A DNA stretch of 64,000 bases from UBA6163 sp031411655 (GCA_031411655.1 JANOBM010000247.1:1-64000); one strand, 5' to 3'; positions 46,454-56,531 are shown, counted from the stretch's first letter. Notes: generated by a model not told the origin, from the letters alone. Made by a program: numbers and translations.

Positions 46454-47836
46454 CTAGGGGAGTTCTTTGATCATGATATTACGGAATTGCACCAGTGATG
46501 GTGGGCTTGTCCACCGGCCGTCGGTTTTGCTTCCGTGATGTTGCAATGCGATCGCGCCGCGAGGAGGTAGGTTGGGAATCTTTGCCTCGGAAACAACTCT
46601 TTTGCCATTAAGCATTACGCTTACCGTGTCTCCTTGAACCGTAATGTCAAACCGATTCCATTGCCCGACCGGGTTATCGGCTTTGACGCTCGGCGTTACC
46701 GCGGCACGGACCTCGCTTGGCATGTTCGTATCGCGCCTCACACCGTACATTTCCCCGGAGCCGACGGGCCAGCACCAGATGTTTACTTGATGTTGGCCGC
46801 TCCCGCGTAAGAAGATTCCTGAGTCTGAATCAGGCATCGATAGTGTGATGGGTTTGCCGTCAGCATCGACCGCTTCAGAGCCATCCGGCAAAATCTGCGC
46901 GATGCGTGGATTGGTGTAAGGTGTCTCTTTGATACGCCAGTCGACGATGAGGCGAAAATTGACATACTCTTTTTGTGACCAAAGCGATTTGTCTCCGGGA
47001 GCCTCGCTCTCGGCATCGTAATCGAGTACTTCCCCAGCCAGTTTCCAGTGCCCATTGTCTCCATCAGGAACCTTCCAATTCTCAAGGTCGATTCCGGTGA
47101 ACAGTGGAACGAATCCTTCACCTGACAGCGCTGTCACGTCCGCGGTTGCGCCCGTGGACGGAAGTTCTTGGATACGAATGTTTCGGAAGTGGCACTCGGA
47201 GCCTTCTGACTCCAAGAAGAGGTAACCATTTCTTGGCCAACAATCCGTCCCCATCGTGACCTCTTTGCCGTTGACGCTTAGGCGTACTTCACCGTTGTTT
47301 GCGACGACGCGATAGTGATTCCATTGCGGCGACGGGTTGGAACGTTCCTCGGTGGGGAAGCTTCTCACGCCACTCTTAGCAACGTTCCCCATCGGCTTCA
47401 TCTTTGCACCATGAATCGGAAAGATGTCGCCATGGGTGGTAAACCATTCATTCTTTCCATTGGCGTTGTAGGCATTATCGAGAATCTGAATTTCGATCCC
47501 ACGCGTGAAGGGAATTCCGGTTGAAGGTAAACCGTCGCCCCATATAAAGAGCCCAGCATTTCCGCCGGGGTGCATATGTCGCCACTCCAATTCAACGATG
47601 AAGTTTTCATACATTTTTTCGGTCCGCAACACGCCGGTGGGTTTTCCCGTTGAAATGATCATGCCATCGCGGGCTGTGAAAGTGCTGGGGGCGACGTTTA
47701 CTGGGATCCACCCTGAAAGGTCATTGCCATTAAACAAGGGCACCCAAGGTGTCGCTTCCTTTGGTGACTCGCCCTTTGCGGATGGGCAAATGGCAACAGC
47801 GAAAGTGATCGCAAGAATAGAAAACGCCAATCTCAT
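46454..47836 (-). CDS. Secreted protein with two DUF1080 domains
   Basis: A 460-residue exported protein. A signal peptide is at the start (LAFSILAITFAVAICPSAKG). Two DUF1080 units follow: residues from about 30 to 235 (PWVPLFNGNDLSGWIP, FIVELEWRHMHPGGNAGLFIWG, ECHFRNIRIQELP) and from about 245 to 460 (FVPLFTGIDLENWK, FRLIVDWRIKE, LVQFRNIMIKELP). The repetition shows an internal duplication. Activity on glycans is inferred from the family. The start at 47836 follows TGGAGC. It converges on the heme-HEAT gene and follows the three-heme dehydrogenase on the same strand. Confidence 0.88.
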   Translation of the reverse strand: MRLAFSILAITFAVAICPSAKGESPKEATPWVPLFNGNDLSGWIPVNVAPSTFTARDGMIISTGKPTGVLRTEKMYENFIVELEWRHMHPGGNAGLFIWGDGLPSTGIPFTRGIEIQILDNAYNANGKNEWFTTHGDIFPIHGAKMKPMGNVAKSGVRSFPTEERSNPSPQWNHYRVVANNGEVRLSVNGKEVTMGTDCWPRNGYLFLESEGSECHFRNIRIQELPSTGATADVTALSGEGFVPLFTGIDLENWKVPDGDNGHWKLAGEVLDYDAESEAPGDKSLWSQKEYVNFRLIVDWRIKETPYTNPRIAQILPDGSEAVDADGKPITLSMPDSDSGIFLRGSGQHQVNIWCWPVGSGEMYGVRRDTNMPSEVRAAVTPSVKADNPVGQWNRFDITVQGDTVSVMLNGKRVVSEAKIPNLPPRGAIALQHHGSKTDGRWTSPPSLVQFRNIMIKELP

Positions 47837-47978
47837 CGGAGAAGCTCCAGGTGGGGACGATGTATCGTTGACGGCCATTGTAACCAGACTAGCGAGCACG
47901 ATGTGCATCAAAGGCTTCGAATGAAATCCGAGGGTCCGCGTTCGATTCAGCAGTCATCATGCGGATAGTCTCAGTGCC

Positions 47979-50900
47979 TCATCTCAGGGAATGCAAGTAT
48001 GCCAGTAAGTCCGCTGCCTCGTGAACGGTGAGTGGAGCCAATAATCCCTCTGGCATTAACGAGACAGGCGAAAGGCTTTCGATTTCAATGTCGTCAACTT
48101 CGACCAGTATCGATTTTCCCTGCGCGTCTCGTAAGACAACTTTTTGATCGTTTCGTTCCACCAGTTGGCCCACATGGGTATGCCCGCTGGACGTGAGCAC
48201 CGTCAAGGCGCGGTACTTATCGTCGATCTCGGCAGAAGGCTGGAGGATACTCTTTAGGATGTTTTCCTCCGTTTTTAACTTGTCCGCAATTCGTGAGAGA
48301 TCAGGGCCAATTTCTTTGCCGATGTCACCGATCCGATGGCACTGAGAACATTGAGAAGCGCCGGAGTTGAATAAGTTCATCCCTCGAGTGATATCGCCTT
48401 CGCTTTGCAGGAGTGCGGCAGTATCGAAAATCAATCCGAGTCGAGGCACCTGCTGATCCCTACTTGCGTAAGGTTCAATAAGGTCTCGCCGGGTCAAATC
48501 GTCGATTTCCATCGCTTCACCAACGATGGGATGGACTAGCCATTGTGGCACGCGATTCTCTGCCAATGCCATCGACAATTCGAGTGTGCCCTGTCGAGTG
48601 CCAAGTAGCGTTCGAGCAGCCTTCAATCGTCGTTCGTCGTCTTGGCGGAGCACCGGTCCGCAGAGGGAATCGATTGCGAATAATTGGCCTCGGTCTTCGG
48701 GTAATCCATCAACCCACTGTCGTATCAGTTTTACGCCAGCGGCGTCGACACGTTCGGAACCAATAGGAGGCATCCGACCCGTCCCGATCTTCGCGAGTCG
48801 ATATTGCAGCACTGACTCTGGCGGCTTGCCTGGGCTGATCAGTTGTGACGAAGGGATACCAAAATCGCCGCGAAGAATTTTCCCGTCGATTAATAAAGTC
48901 TCTTCGATGGGAAGATCGAAATGGGCGCGAAACACCGTCGATGCGTTTCCGCCATTCATGTGGCAATGGGCGCAGTTAGCATGCAAGTAAGAGCGAGCAC
49001 GTCGATCAATCGGTTGGTCGGAGTCATAAGGATTCACCAACGCGGAGTAGAGTTCATCTCTGATCGGTTTCTCGGCGCCATCTGGTTGGATAACACCGCA
49101 AAGCTGTAAGTCATGCCAGGCATCGGATTGGGATTGCGGGCGGCGCAATTGCGACTCGGTAAAGCCGATGGTTTCGCCAGTCCAAGGGGTGTGGCAAACG
49201 CGACATTGTGAACGTGATGCGAATTGCCAGTCCAGCTCGAATGACGGCGAACGTACTTCTGGGCCAGCGACGCTGAGTTGCCGGGTTCCGCCTGCGGCGG
49301 GGACCAAATCGGCGTCGGTTCCCTGTTCATTCCAGCGATAGGTGTAAAACTGCCACTCGCCTTGCTCGTCTTTTAGTGAGACTTGAGTTTCGATCCTTGA
49401 AGGATGTTTGAGAGGTGTATCGCTCAGTCGAAGTGATAACGTTTTAGCAAGCACAGTTCCGATCGGGAGGGTGACTTTCGTATGGAACCAATTGAATGTC
49501 TTTTGTGGAGATTGATAGAACCGGATGGGTTCTTCAGTGGGGACAGCCACCAGGTACTCGGCGCTGGCACCATCCTGCCACATCGACGCGTTGATGTTGT
49601 AACGAAACACCCCATCGCTGGGTGAGTTGTTTGAAGTATCGGCGAACAGACCTGTCTGGCTAAGTCGTCTCGGAAAGCTCTCGGTGGATTGTTCCGCGGC
49701 TGGGTTTCTCGCAAATCGATAGATTCCAGCAGCCCCTTGGTGTTCGTTGTAGTCAAGTATGAGAAGCTCGCCCGCTTCGTCCACTTCGAAGCAAATGGGT
49801 TTGACCGACCCAACAGCGATTTCTTTCAACGCCGTTACTTGTTGTTCATTGAAAGTCGCTGCCCAAAACTTTCGCGTGATCCAGTCGCCAAAAATGTAAT
49901 TGCCAGAAAGCTCTGGAAAACTCTTGCCGTGGTAAACCAATCCGCCTGTCACGGATGCGGCTTCGTTGTGTCCAAGTGCGATGTCCGCAGGCAATATCGG
50001 AGTAGGACCGACGGGTTGGGATTTGACGTCACCAGGACCCTCCTTGACTGCCCACCCGTAGTTGCCTCCGCGGCGGACACGGTACACCATCTCCCACGCT
50101 TCCCAACCTACATCGCCCACCCACAACTGGTCCGTGGCGGAATCAAATGACATGCGGAACGGATTGCGGAAGCCAAACGCAAAGACTTCGGGCCTCGCTT
50201 TCGGTAATCCAATGAAAGGATTGTCGCTTGGGATCGAATAATTTCGCCCGTCACTGGGGTGGTCGACATCGATTCGCAGGATTGAAGAGTACAAATCCGA
50301 AATGTCTTGCCCCGTTTCGAGTCGATCTGGCGGGGAAGGCTCGGCGAGGTCGCCAAGCGAAATGTAGAGGTATCCTTTCTGATCGAATAAGAGAGTGCAA
50401 CCGTTGTGCCCTCCTCCGTCGCAGGTGAGGATTTCAACTTCCGATTCAACTAGGAGCCGTGGCGGCGTTGAGTCTTCCATTTGAAATTGTGACACATGCG
50501 TTTTGGACTTGTCGGACGTCGATACGTAGCAGAGATACACCAAATGGTTCTCGCGATAGTTTGGGTGAAACGCGATCGAGAACAAATCGATGCTCCGCTT
50601 TTCACGATCTGGCAGGTTCCCGCTGAGTGGTTTTGCTACCGAAAAGTCAACCAGTAAATCGCTTTGGGCTGTGTTTTCTACAGCTTCGAAGGAGTAAATC
50701 TTATGATGCTGCTCCAGCACCGCGTATCGATTGCCGTCCGGAAATCGATGGATCGAGATCGGTCCTGAAAAACTAAGTTTGGGAAAAGCTCGTTCTAGCT
50801 TTAGCGGTGGCGCTTGTTCTGGCGAACCGATAAAGTTGGACTTCCACACATGCCTCGGCGCTGGCTCACTTGCCCAAATATGGTGCTGGCACCCAAGGGC

Positions 50901-50990
50901 TAGAAATTGGCAGAGTAGAAAGAGTAGAAGGTGAGCGGCAAAGACTGCCCCGGTGCAGCGAATGAGGCGAAGGGCGAGGGTTGCTTGCAT
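47979..50990 (-). CDS. PQQ-type sugar dehydrogenase with three c-type heme sites
   Basis: A 1003-residue exported protein. The start at 50990 gives a signal peptide (AVFAAHLLLFLLCQFLALGC); the open frame continues into aroB up to 51095. Residues of roughly 60-430 form the glucose/sorbosone dehydrogenase propeller (GPISIHRFPDGNRYAVLEQ, DGGGHNGCTLLFDQKGYLYISLGD, EVFAFGFRNPFRMSFD, GGNYGWA, in pieces). A linking domain follows, then CxxCH heme sites: CRVCH (596-600), CAHCH (673-677) and CSQCH (881-885). The end (VEVDDIEIESLSPVSLMPEG) resembles the tail of the 43025 protein. It probably oxidises a sugar and passes electrons through its hemes. It follows aroB closely. Confidence 0.9.
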   Translation of the reverse strand: MQATLALRLIRCTGAVFAAHLLLFLLCQFLALGCQHHIWASEPAPRHVWKSNFIGSPEQAPPLKLERAFPKLSFSGPISIHRFPDGNRYAVLEQHHKIYSFEAVENTAQSDLLVDFSVAKPLSGNLPDREKRSIDLFSIAFHPNYRENHLVYLCYVSTSDKSKTHVSQFQMEDSTPPRLLVESEVEILTCDGGGHNGCTLLFDQKGYLYISLGDLAEPSPPDRLETGQDISDLYSSILRIDVDHPSDGRNYSIPSDNPFIGLPKARPEVFAFGFRNPFRMSFDSATDQLWVGDVGWEAWEMVYRVRRGGNYGWAVKEGPGDVKSQPVGPTPILPADIALGHNEAASVTGGLVYHGKSFPELSGNYIFGDWITRKFWAATFNEQQVTALKEIAVGSVKPICFEVDEAGELLILDYNEHQGAAGIYRFARNPAAEQSTESFPRRLSQTGLFADTSNNSPSDGVFRYNINASMWQDGASAEYLVAVPTEEPIRFYQSPQKTFNWFHTKVTLPIGTVLAKTLSLRLSDTPLKHPSRIETQVSLKDEQGEWQFYTYRWNEQGTDADLVPAAGGTRQLSVAGPEVRSPSFELDWQFASRSQCRVCHTPWTGETIGFTESQLRRPQSQSDAWHDLQLCGVIQPDGAEKPIRDELYSALVNPYDSDQPIDRRARSYLHANCAHCHMNGGNASTVFRAHFDLPIEETLLIDGKILRGDFGIPSSQLISPGKPPESVLQYRLAKIGTGRMPPIGSERVDAAGVKLIRQWVDGLPEDRGQLFAIDSLCGPVLRQDDERRLKAARTLLGTRQGTLELSMALAENRVPQWLVHPIVGEAMEIDDLTRRDLIEPYASRDQQVPRLGLIFDTAALLQSEGDITRGMNLFNSGASQCSQCHRIGDIGKEIGPDLSRIADKLKTEENILKSILQPSAEIDDKYRALTVLTSSGHTHVGQLVERNDQKVVLRDAQGKSILVEVDDIEIESLSPVSLMPEGLLAPLTVHEAADLLAYLHSLR

Positions 50991-51046
50991 GTTTTCTTCA
51001 AGTGCACGAGCGGGTTGTTTGAAGCAAATGGAGTCAGGCTTGCAAT

Positions 51047-52195
51047 TCATGTGGCAAGGTGGATCGCATCCTTTATCGCTGCGGTATCGTTGCAAGTGAT
51101 CAATTCAACCCGGCCGATGCGATCGGGTAAAACGAATCGAAGTTGGGCATTCGCAACTTTCTTGTCGGTGCGCATGGCATGGATCATTGATTCTGCATTC
51201 GCTGCTGGCCACGTAGTCGGTAGGCCACATGCCGTTATCAGTGCGGTTTGTCGTTGTAAGAATTGCTGATCGATCAATCCCATTGCGAATGCGAGTCTTG
51301 CCGCCATTTGCATACCAATGGAGACTGCTTCGCCGTGCAGCCAAACACCGTAGCCAGCCGTGGCTTCAATCGCATGGGCAAACGTATGTCCGTAGTTAAG
51401 AATGGCGCGACGCCCAGTCGTTTCACGCTCGTCGTTCGCAACAACCTCGGCTTTGATTCGACACGACGTTGAAATGGCATAGCGAATCGCAGCAGGTTCC
51501 CGGGCGACAAGTTTTTGAGAATTCGATTCAAGCCAGGCAAAGAAAGACTCATCTTCGATAACGCCATACTTGATGACTTCTGCGAGCCCGCTGAGGTAAG
51601 CGCGCTGAGGGAGCGTTGCCAGGGTTTCCGTGTCGATAAGTACCAAGGATGGTTGCCAAAAGGCACCCACCATATTCTTTCCGTTGGCTAAATTGATTCC
51701 CGTTTTGCCGCCGACGCTACTGTCGACCTGCGAAAGGAGTGTCGTTGGAATCTGTACGAGGCGGATCCCACGTGCGTAGGAAGCGGCCGCGAAGCCGGCT
51801 AAGTCTCCGACCACACCACCGCCAATAGCGATTACCACGGTACGGCGGTCGGTACCGCATGCATGGAGCCATTCCCACAACTCTCCCAGCATGGCAATGG
51901 ATTTACTGGTTTCACCACACGGCACACCGTACACGTCGCAGCGGATGGATTGACGGAGCGCCAAAACGACAGGAGTCGCCCACGCGTCCATCACCCCGGA
52001 ATCCGCAATCACAACTGCGTGGGTCATATCGGGTAAGGCAGTTCGAATTTGGTCAGCGACTTGACCCCAGCGTCCGCTGGATACCAGTATTTGGTAACCA
52101 CGCTCACCCAACGCGACGTGGATCGACATTTCCTTTGAAACGTTGCAGGAAAAGCTTGAAACCACTTCTTTCGGACTTTCCGTCGGTTGAGACAT
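51047..52195 (-). CDS. aroB: 3-dehydroquinate synthase
   Basis: A 382-residue enzyme that converts DAHP to 3-dehydroquinate, the second step of the shikimate pathway for aromatic amino acids. Motifs: the NAD site IGGGVVGDLAGFAAASYARG, PTTLLSQVDSSVGGKTGIN, zinc ligand segments EVIKYGVI, NYGHTFAHAIE and WLHGEAVSIGM. The length is normal. The N-terminal 25 residues are a small extension. It is followed on the same strand by the heme dehydrogenase gene, whose upstream open frame overlaps the aroB stop. It is divergent from the gene at 52284. trpE, another aromatic pathway gene, lies a few kilobases away. Confidence 0.96.
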   Translation of the reverse strand: MSQPTESPKEVVSSFSCNVSKEMSIHVALGERGYQILVSSGRWGQVADQIRTALPDMTHAVVIADSGVMDAWATPVVLALRQSIRCDVYGVPCGETSKSIAMLGELWEWLHACGTDRRTVVIAIGGGVVGDLAGFAAASYARGIRLVQIPTTLLSQVDSSVGGKTGINLANGKNMVGAFWQPSLVLIDTETLATLPQRAYLSGLAEVIKYGVIEDESFFAWLESNSQKLVAREPAAIRYAISTSCRIKAEVVANDERETTGRRAILNYGHTFAHAIEATAGYGVWLHGEAVSIGMQMAARLAFAMGLIDQQFLQRQTALITACGLPTTWPAANAESMIHAMRTDKKVANAQLRFVLPDRIGRVELITCNDTAAIKDAIHLAT

Positions 52196-52283
52196 CGGCG
52201 AAACTGCGGGTTAAAAGTTACGGGTTTGTAGAAGAGTCGATGTGAGCGACGAGAGCCCACTAGCATATCAAAGGCGCAACATT

Positions 52284-52883
52284 ATGGACGCAGCAAGCGT
52301 TCCCGTTCCTGCCAGTTCGCTGCCAGAGGGGTGGGTCGATCATCCCAGAATACCCATCACGCGCCGGGCGGTGTGGATGGGCGTCGCCGTTTTTTTAGCC
52401 GCCGTGCTGATGGCGGCTGGGAGCATTTACTTTCGCCGCACGCAGCTAGAACTGACGACTCGGTTTTGGGGTGTTGACACGATTCGTGCGATGCAATTGG
52501 CGCCCATTGTGACGCTGGTATTGGTTTCGGACGGAAATGAAAAGGTCATTAATCTCAACGGGACGCCTGGTCTAGGGCATTTGCGACATGCGTTATTGGA
52601 GCAAAAGCATTACCTTTGGGAGACCGAAGTCGCGCAGTCGATCGAATCGATCGCGACAGGTGACCCAAAGTTTGCGACTTTGACTTTTTCCGATCCGCGG
52701 GCCCCAGAGGACGGTGGGATTGCCGCAGGTGTGATTTGCCTTGAGTTGACCGATGGCTGGGTCGGGAAGGCGGACGGGAGCAAATCAGTACGCTTGGCGG
52801 AACGTGTAAAACCAGCGGTGAGGCATTTCCTGACGATCCTAGGAAACGCACAACAATCCCGTTCAGACTTCCGAAACGACTAG
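52284..52883 (+). CDS. Hypothetical single-pass membrane protein
   Basis: A 199-residue protein with a short cytoplasmic N-terminus, one membrane helix (AVWMGVAVFLAAVLMAAGSIYF) and a soluble domain of about 135 residues. That domain contains alternating strands (QLAPIVTLVLVSDGNEKVINL) and no known motif. The ATG at 52284 has AAAGG upstream. An in-frame GTG at 52242 is possible. It is divergent from aroB and precedes the toroid-protein pair by about 216 bases. Function unknown. Confidence 0.65.
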   Translation: MDAASVPVPASSLPEGWVDHPRIPITRRAVWMGVAVFLAAVLMAAGSIYFRRTQLELTTRFWGVDTIRAMQLAPIVTLVLVSDGNEKVINLNGTPGLGHLRHALLEQKHYLWETEVAQSIESIATGDPKFATLTFSDPRAPEDGGIAAGVICLELTDGWVGKADGSKSVRLAERVKPAVRHFLTILGNAQQSRSDFRND

Positions 52884-53099
52884 GCCGAAGCCAAATCGCA
52901 GGTTTGCAGGATTTTGACGTCTAGCGAGCCGTGTTTAGAAAAACGGTTGGTGAGTGGATTCTTGCGGTCACAATGAGTACCTTAAACGTATTCGGATGGT
53001 TCTAGTGATGGATCGCCGCAGATCTGGGCGGCTTCTTGTCGACCTCATTCTATTTTTCAATCGATCATTTCGCGGATGTAAACGGAAGTAAAACCAAAG

Positions 53100-54653
53100 A
53101 TGGACACTCAGCCCGACGAGTCGACTGACCAGGACGAGAATGACCCCGCTGAGGCGAATCATCGTCGGCACTTTATTCTGTTCCGAGCGGTTCCTTCGTG
53201 GCTCATTAGCATGTTGGTGCACATGCTGGTTTTGATTGTGCTTGGCGTCCTCTCGGTCGCCGATCCGGTTAAAATCATTAATGTCCTTTCGGCATCCAAT
53301 AGCGGCGAAGAAGGGCCCGAAATAGAGGAGTTCACAATCGAGGAGGTTGATCCAGGAGAGGTCGCCGAGAGCGAGGAATTGACTGAGCCGATGGTCGACA
53401 TGCCGGAGACAATCGAAAATGTTGAGCCGATGGCTGTGGATGTACCGATGGAAGTCGCGATGACGCCGGTCGATATGACCGACTTTGCCGCCGAAATGGC
53501 GCCCTCAGGCGCGGCCCTTCAATCGCTCGCGTCGATGACGTCGCAATCATTCAGCAGTCGCAGCGTCGACATGAAAAAGAAGTTGCTTCGTGAGTATGGA
53601 GGCAATGAGAGCAGCGAGTCGGCCGTCAATAAAGCGTTGAAGTGGATTGCACTCCATCAGATGCCGAACGGTGGTTGGACGTTCCAGCATAACTTGGTGT
53701 GTCGTGGAGCCTGCAGCGATCCTGGGGAAGAGCAACACGCCAAGGCGTTCAACGCGGCCACTGCGCTAGCCCTGTTGCCATTCCTTGGAGCGGGTCAGAC
53801 GCACATGGCGGGCGACTATAAGAACACGGTTCGGCAGGGGCTATTGTTTCTCGCTCAAAACGGTAAGGCGAAAAACATGGGCGGCCTCAATACCCTCGAT
53901 TTCACTGAGCCAGGCGGGACGCTTTATTCGCATGGGCTGGTAACCATCCTGCTATGTGAGGCTTACGCAATGACCGAGGATCCTGCCCTCATGGGGCCTG
54001 CGCAAGCGGCACTTAATTTCACCTATTACGCCCAGAGCCCTTCGGACGGCGGCTGGCGATACGCGCCCCGCTCGGCGACTGAAAGTGACACGTCGGTGAC
54101 AGGTTGGCACGTGATGGCGATGAAGAGCGGCTACATGGGTCACCTGACGGTTCCACCAATCGCCGTAAAGGGTGCGCTTAATTTCCTTGATCGCGTCGGG
54201 TCCAACAATGGCTCGCTTTACGGCTACACCGATAAGATTACATCCGTGGGGGCCAGTCCTTCCTGTACCGCAATCGGTCTGCTTTGCCGCATGTACACGG
54301 GATGGGACAAGACACACCCAGGTATTATCGAAGGGGTGAAAAACCTCATGCAAATTGGTGTCGATAAAAGAGACATCTATTACGACTACTACGCGGCTCA
54401 GGTTCTGCGGCACTATGGCGGGCCAGATTGGGATAAGTTCAATGTGGAATTGCGAGACTGGCTGGTGCAAACCCAAGACACGAATGCGGGGGCAAACGGC
54501 AGCTGGCATTTCTCGGATAGTAAATCCCATCGTGGCCCCCTTGAAGGTGGACGCCTCGCGTCGACCGCGTTTGCAACGATGATTCTCGAAGTTTACTACC
54601 GACACATGCCGTTGTACGCAAATACGGCATCGGAAGAGGACTTTCCGCTCTAA
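53100..54653 (+). CDS. Membrane-anchored squalene-cyclase-like (alpha/alpha toroid) protein 1
   Basis: A 517-residue protein. The N-terminus is acidic, then one membrane helix (WLISMLVHMLVLIVLGVLSV). An acidic, Met/Pro/Glu-rich linker of about 100 residues follows. From about residue 165 there are repeats of the prenyltransferase/squalene-oxidase type (ALKWIALHQMPNGGWTF, ALNFTYYAQSPSDGGWRYAP, YDYYAAQVLRHYGGPDWDKF). The DxDD acid motif of true squalene-hopene cyclases is not seen, so catalysis is unclear. It may bind or process a polyisoprenoid or protein ligand outside the membrane. The 54739 gene is a paralog 85 bases downstream, probably co-transcribed. Confidence 0.82.
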   Translation: MDTQPDESTDQDENDPAEANHRRHFILFRAVPSWLISMLVHMLVLIVLGVLSVADPVKIINVLSASNSGEEGPEIEEFTIEEVDPGEVAESEELTEPMVDMPETIENVEPMAVDVPMEVAMTPVDMTDFAAEMAPSGAALQSLASMTSQSFSSRSVDMKKKLLREYGGNESSESAVNKALKWIALHQMPNGGWTFQHNLVCRGACSDPGEEQHAKAFNAATALALLPFLGAGQTHMAGDYKNTVRQGLLFLAQNGKAKNMGGLNTLDFTEPGGTLYSHGLVTILLCEAYAMTEDPALMGPAQAALNFTYYAQSPSDGGWRYAPRSATESDTSVTGWHVMAMKSGYMGHLTVPPIAVKGALNFLDRVGSNNGSLYGYTDKITSVGASPSCTAIGLLCRMYTGWDKTHPGIIEGVKNLMQIGVDKRDIYYDYYAAQVLRHYGGPDWDKFNVELRDWLVQTQDTNAGANGSWHFSDSKSHRGPLEGGRLASTAFATMILEVYYRHMPLYANTASEEDFPL

Positions 54654-54738
54654 ACGCACGCTTCAGGCAGGCGGTTGGGAGTTTCGGCGAACTATCATTG
54701 AGGATAGTTCGCTGATTTCTCTGTAACCGGCATGCCCG

Positions 54739-56397
54739 ATGAGCTTGTCCTCGCCGACTACCGATTGTCTTTCCCATGCTGGAGACGCCGCTGCCCAGGG
54801 GGGAGTCCCTGGGGCGGGGGCGAAGTCTGAAATCGCATCGAAGTGGAAAGGCGATTTTGCCGGCCCGCGTGTTGAAGAAATGGTCGGACATCGCGTTGGC
54901 GAGGCGATTGTTGCGGATTCGACGGCGGACGGCCGTGAAGCTCATAGCGACGGATTGCCCGCAGCGCTAATAAGCATGATCGTCCATACGATCCTCATCA
55001 TTGCTCTCGTTTTGATTCAGCTTCAGCCGAAATCGCAGACCGGCACCCGCTTGCTCGCCAGTTCGTCTGAATCGTCGGCGGAAGTGTTTGAGATGGAGTC
55101 GGTTGAACAGGATCTTTCCATTCCATGGGTGGTCAGTGCAACGGCCGCCGCTGATCTGCCGGTGACGCTAACCACTGCGGCGGCCCATGCAGATAGCTCT
55201 CGATTCTCGCCCTTGATGGGCTCGACGTCGACCGCTCAGGACGGCTTGATTGATTTGTCGCAAGCCTTTGACCGTCATCCCGCTCCCGGAAGTGGCGAAT
55301 CGACTTCGACCCGCCTTCCCGGTAGTGGAATCTATCAGCGAGATTCAAAAAGTCGTGCAGAGCTAGGCGCTCGATACGGGGCGACGGCGGAGAGTGAAGA
55401 CGCGGTTGAGGCGGCACTCAAATGGTTGGCCGCACATCAACAGCGCGATGGCGGGTGGAGTTTCGATTTGAGTCAGTCGCCTTGCGATGGTCGGTGCAGC
55501 CATTCGGTTAATTCGGAAAGCTTCCCCCGTCCAAGGACCGCAGCCACCGGTTTGGCGCTTCTCGCGTTTCTGGGCGCTGGTTATTCACACCATGACGGAA
55601 CGTATTCCGAAGAGGTGAAGCGAGGCCTTTATTTTCTCCGGGAGGAAGCACGAGAAACCAACTTTGGATTGGACTTACAGTCTGGGAGCATGTACGGGCA
55701 CGGTATTGCCATGATGGCGATCAGCGAAGCGATGGCGATGACTCGCTATCAGGGACGTACGGATGAGGATTTGTTTCGACTGGTCGAAGGCGGGGTCAAC
55801 TTTACTTGCACCGCTCAACACACGAAGGGTGGCTGGCGATACGTTCCTGGAAGCCCCGGTGACATGACTGTCAGTACTTGGCAAGTATTGTCTTTGATTT
55901 CGGCTCAACACGGTGGCGTTGCGTTGAGAACGAACACGCTGCCTCGCGCCGAACGGTTCGTTCGTAGCCTTACCCAGGGTCAATCTTTTGACTTTGGATA
56001 TGTATCGACGGACCCTGAACCCGCGACAACGGCAATGGGTCTTTGTTTGCTGATGTACCTTGGCCAGTCGCCAGAACAGACATCCTTTGGCAATGCATTG
56101 GATCGCATCGTGCAGCGAGGACCAAAAAAGAATGACGTCTACCACGACTATTATGCGACCTTGGCGTTGCATCACGCTCGCCATCGGGAATGGGATCGCT
56201 GGCACGTCCCGGTCCGCGATCATCTGGTGAAAACGCAGGCAACCGAGGGGCACGAAGCGGGAAGTTGGCATTTCCCCAACAAACACGGAGACGTGGGAGG
56301 CCGACTCTACACCACGGCAATGTCCGCGATGATATTGGAAGTCTACTACCGGTATTTGCCGCTCTACAAGTCGCGAGACGAGTTTCGGCTCGATTGA
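54739..56397 (+). CDS. Membrane-anchored squalene-cyclase-like (alpha/alpha toroid) protein 2
   Basis: A 552-residue paralog of the preceding gene with the same layout. The N-terminal region is longer (about 75 residues, Gly/Ala-rich). One membrane helix follows (ALISMIVHTILIIALVLIQL), then a Ser/Thr-rich linker. The toroid repeats begin around residue 220 (ALKWLAAHQQRDGGWSFDL, GVNFTCTAQHTKGGWRYVP, YHDYYATLALHHARHREWDRW). Both end in a MILEVYYRxxPLY segment, a clear sign of common origin. No cyclase DxDD motif is visible. The duplication suggests two related ligands or a heterodimer. Function unknown. Confidence 0.82.
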   Translation: MSLSSPTTDCLSHAGDAAAQGGVPGAGAKSEIASKWKGDFAGPRVEEMVGHRVGEAIVADSTADGREAHSDGLPAALISMIVHTILIIALVLIQLQPKSQTGTRLLASSSESSAEVFEMESVEQDLSIPWVVSATAAADLPVTLTTAAAHADSSRFSPLMGSTSTAQDGLIDLSQAFDRHPAPGSGESTSTRLPGSGIYQRDSKSRAELGARYGATAESEDAVEAALKWLAAHQQRDGGWSFDLSQSPCDGRCSHSVNSESFPRPRTAATGLALLAFLGAGYSHHDGTYSEEVKRGLYFLREEARETNFGLDLQSGSMYGHGIAMMAISEAMAMTRYQGRTDEDLFRLVEGGVNFTCTAQHTKGGWRYVPGSPGDMTVSTWQVLSLISAQHGGVALRTNTLPRAERFVRSLTQGQSFDFGYVSTDPEPATTAMGLCLLMYLGQSPEQTSFGNALDRIVQRGPKKNDVYHDYYATLALHHARHREWDRWHVPVRDHLVKTQATEGHEAGSWHFPNKHGDVGGRLYTTAMSAMILEVYYRYLPLYKSRDEFRLD

Positions 56398-56531
56398 GCT
56401 CGCTCCCCAACGACTGCTCCCCTTTATCGAAAATGACTCATGGGCAAGACTGTGCGATAGGCCGCCATGGAATGTCGACCAAAGCGAATGCGATTTACAT
56501 CCTGCGACTCCCCGTTTTTCTACACCCTTCG

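Noticed and set aside
56190..56531. N-terminal extension of trpE over the end of the toroid gene
   Set aside because: The added sequence has no TrpE features and overlaps the upstream gene by over 200 bases. A start at 56532 fits the family.
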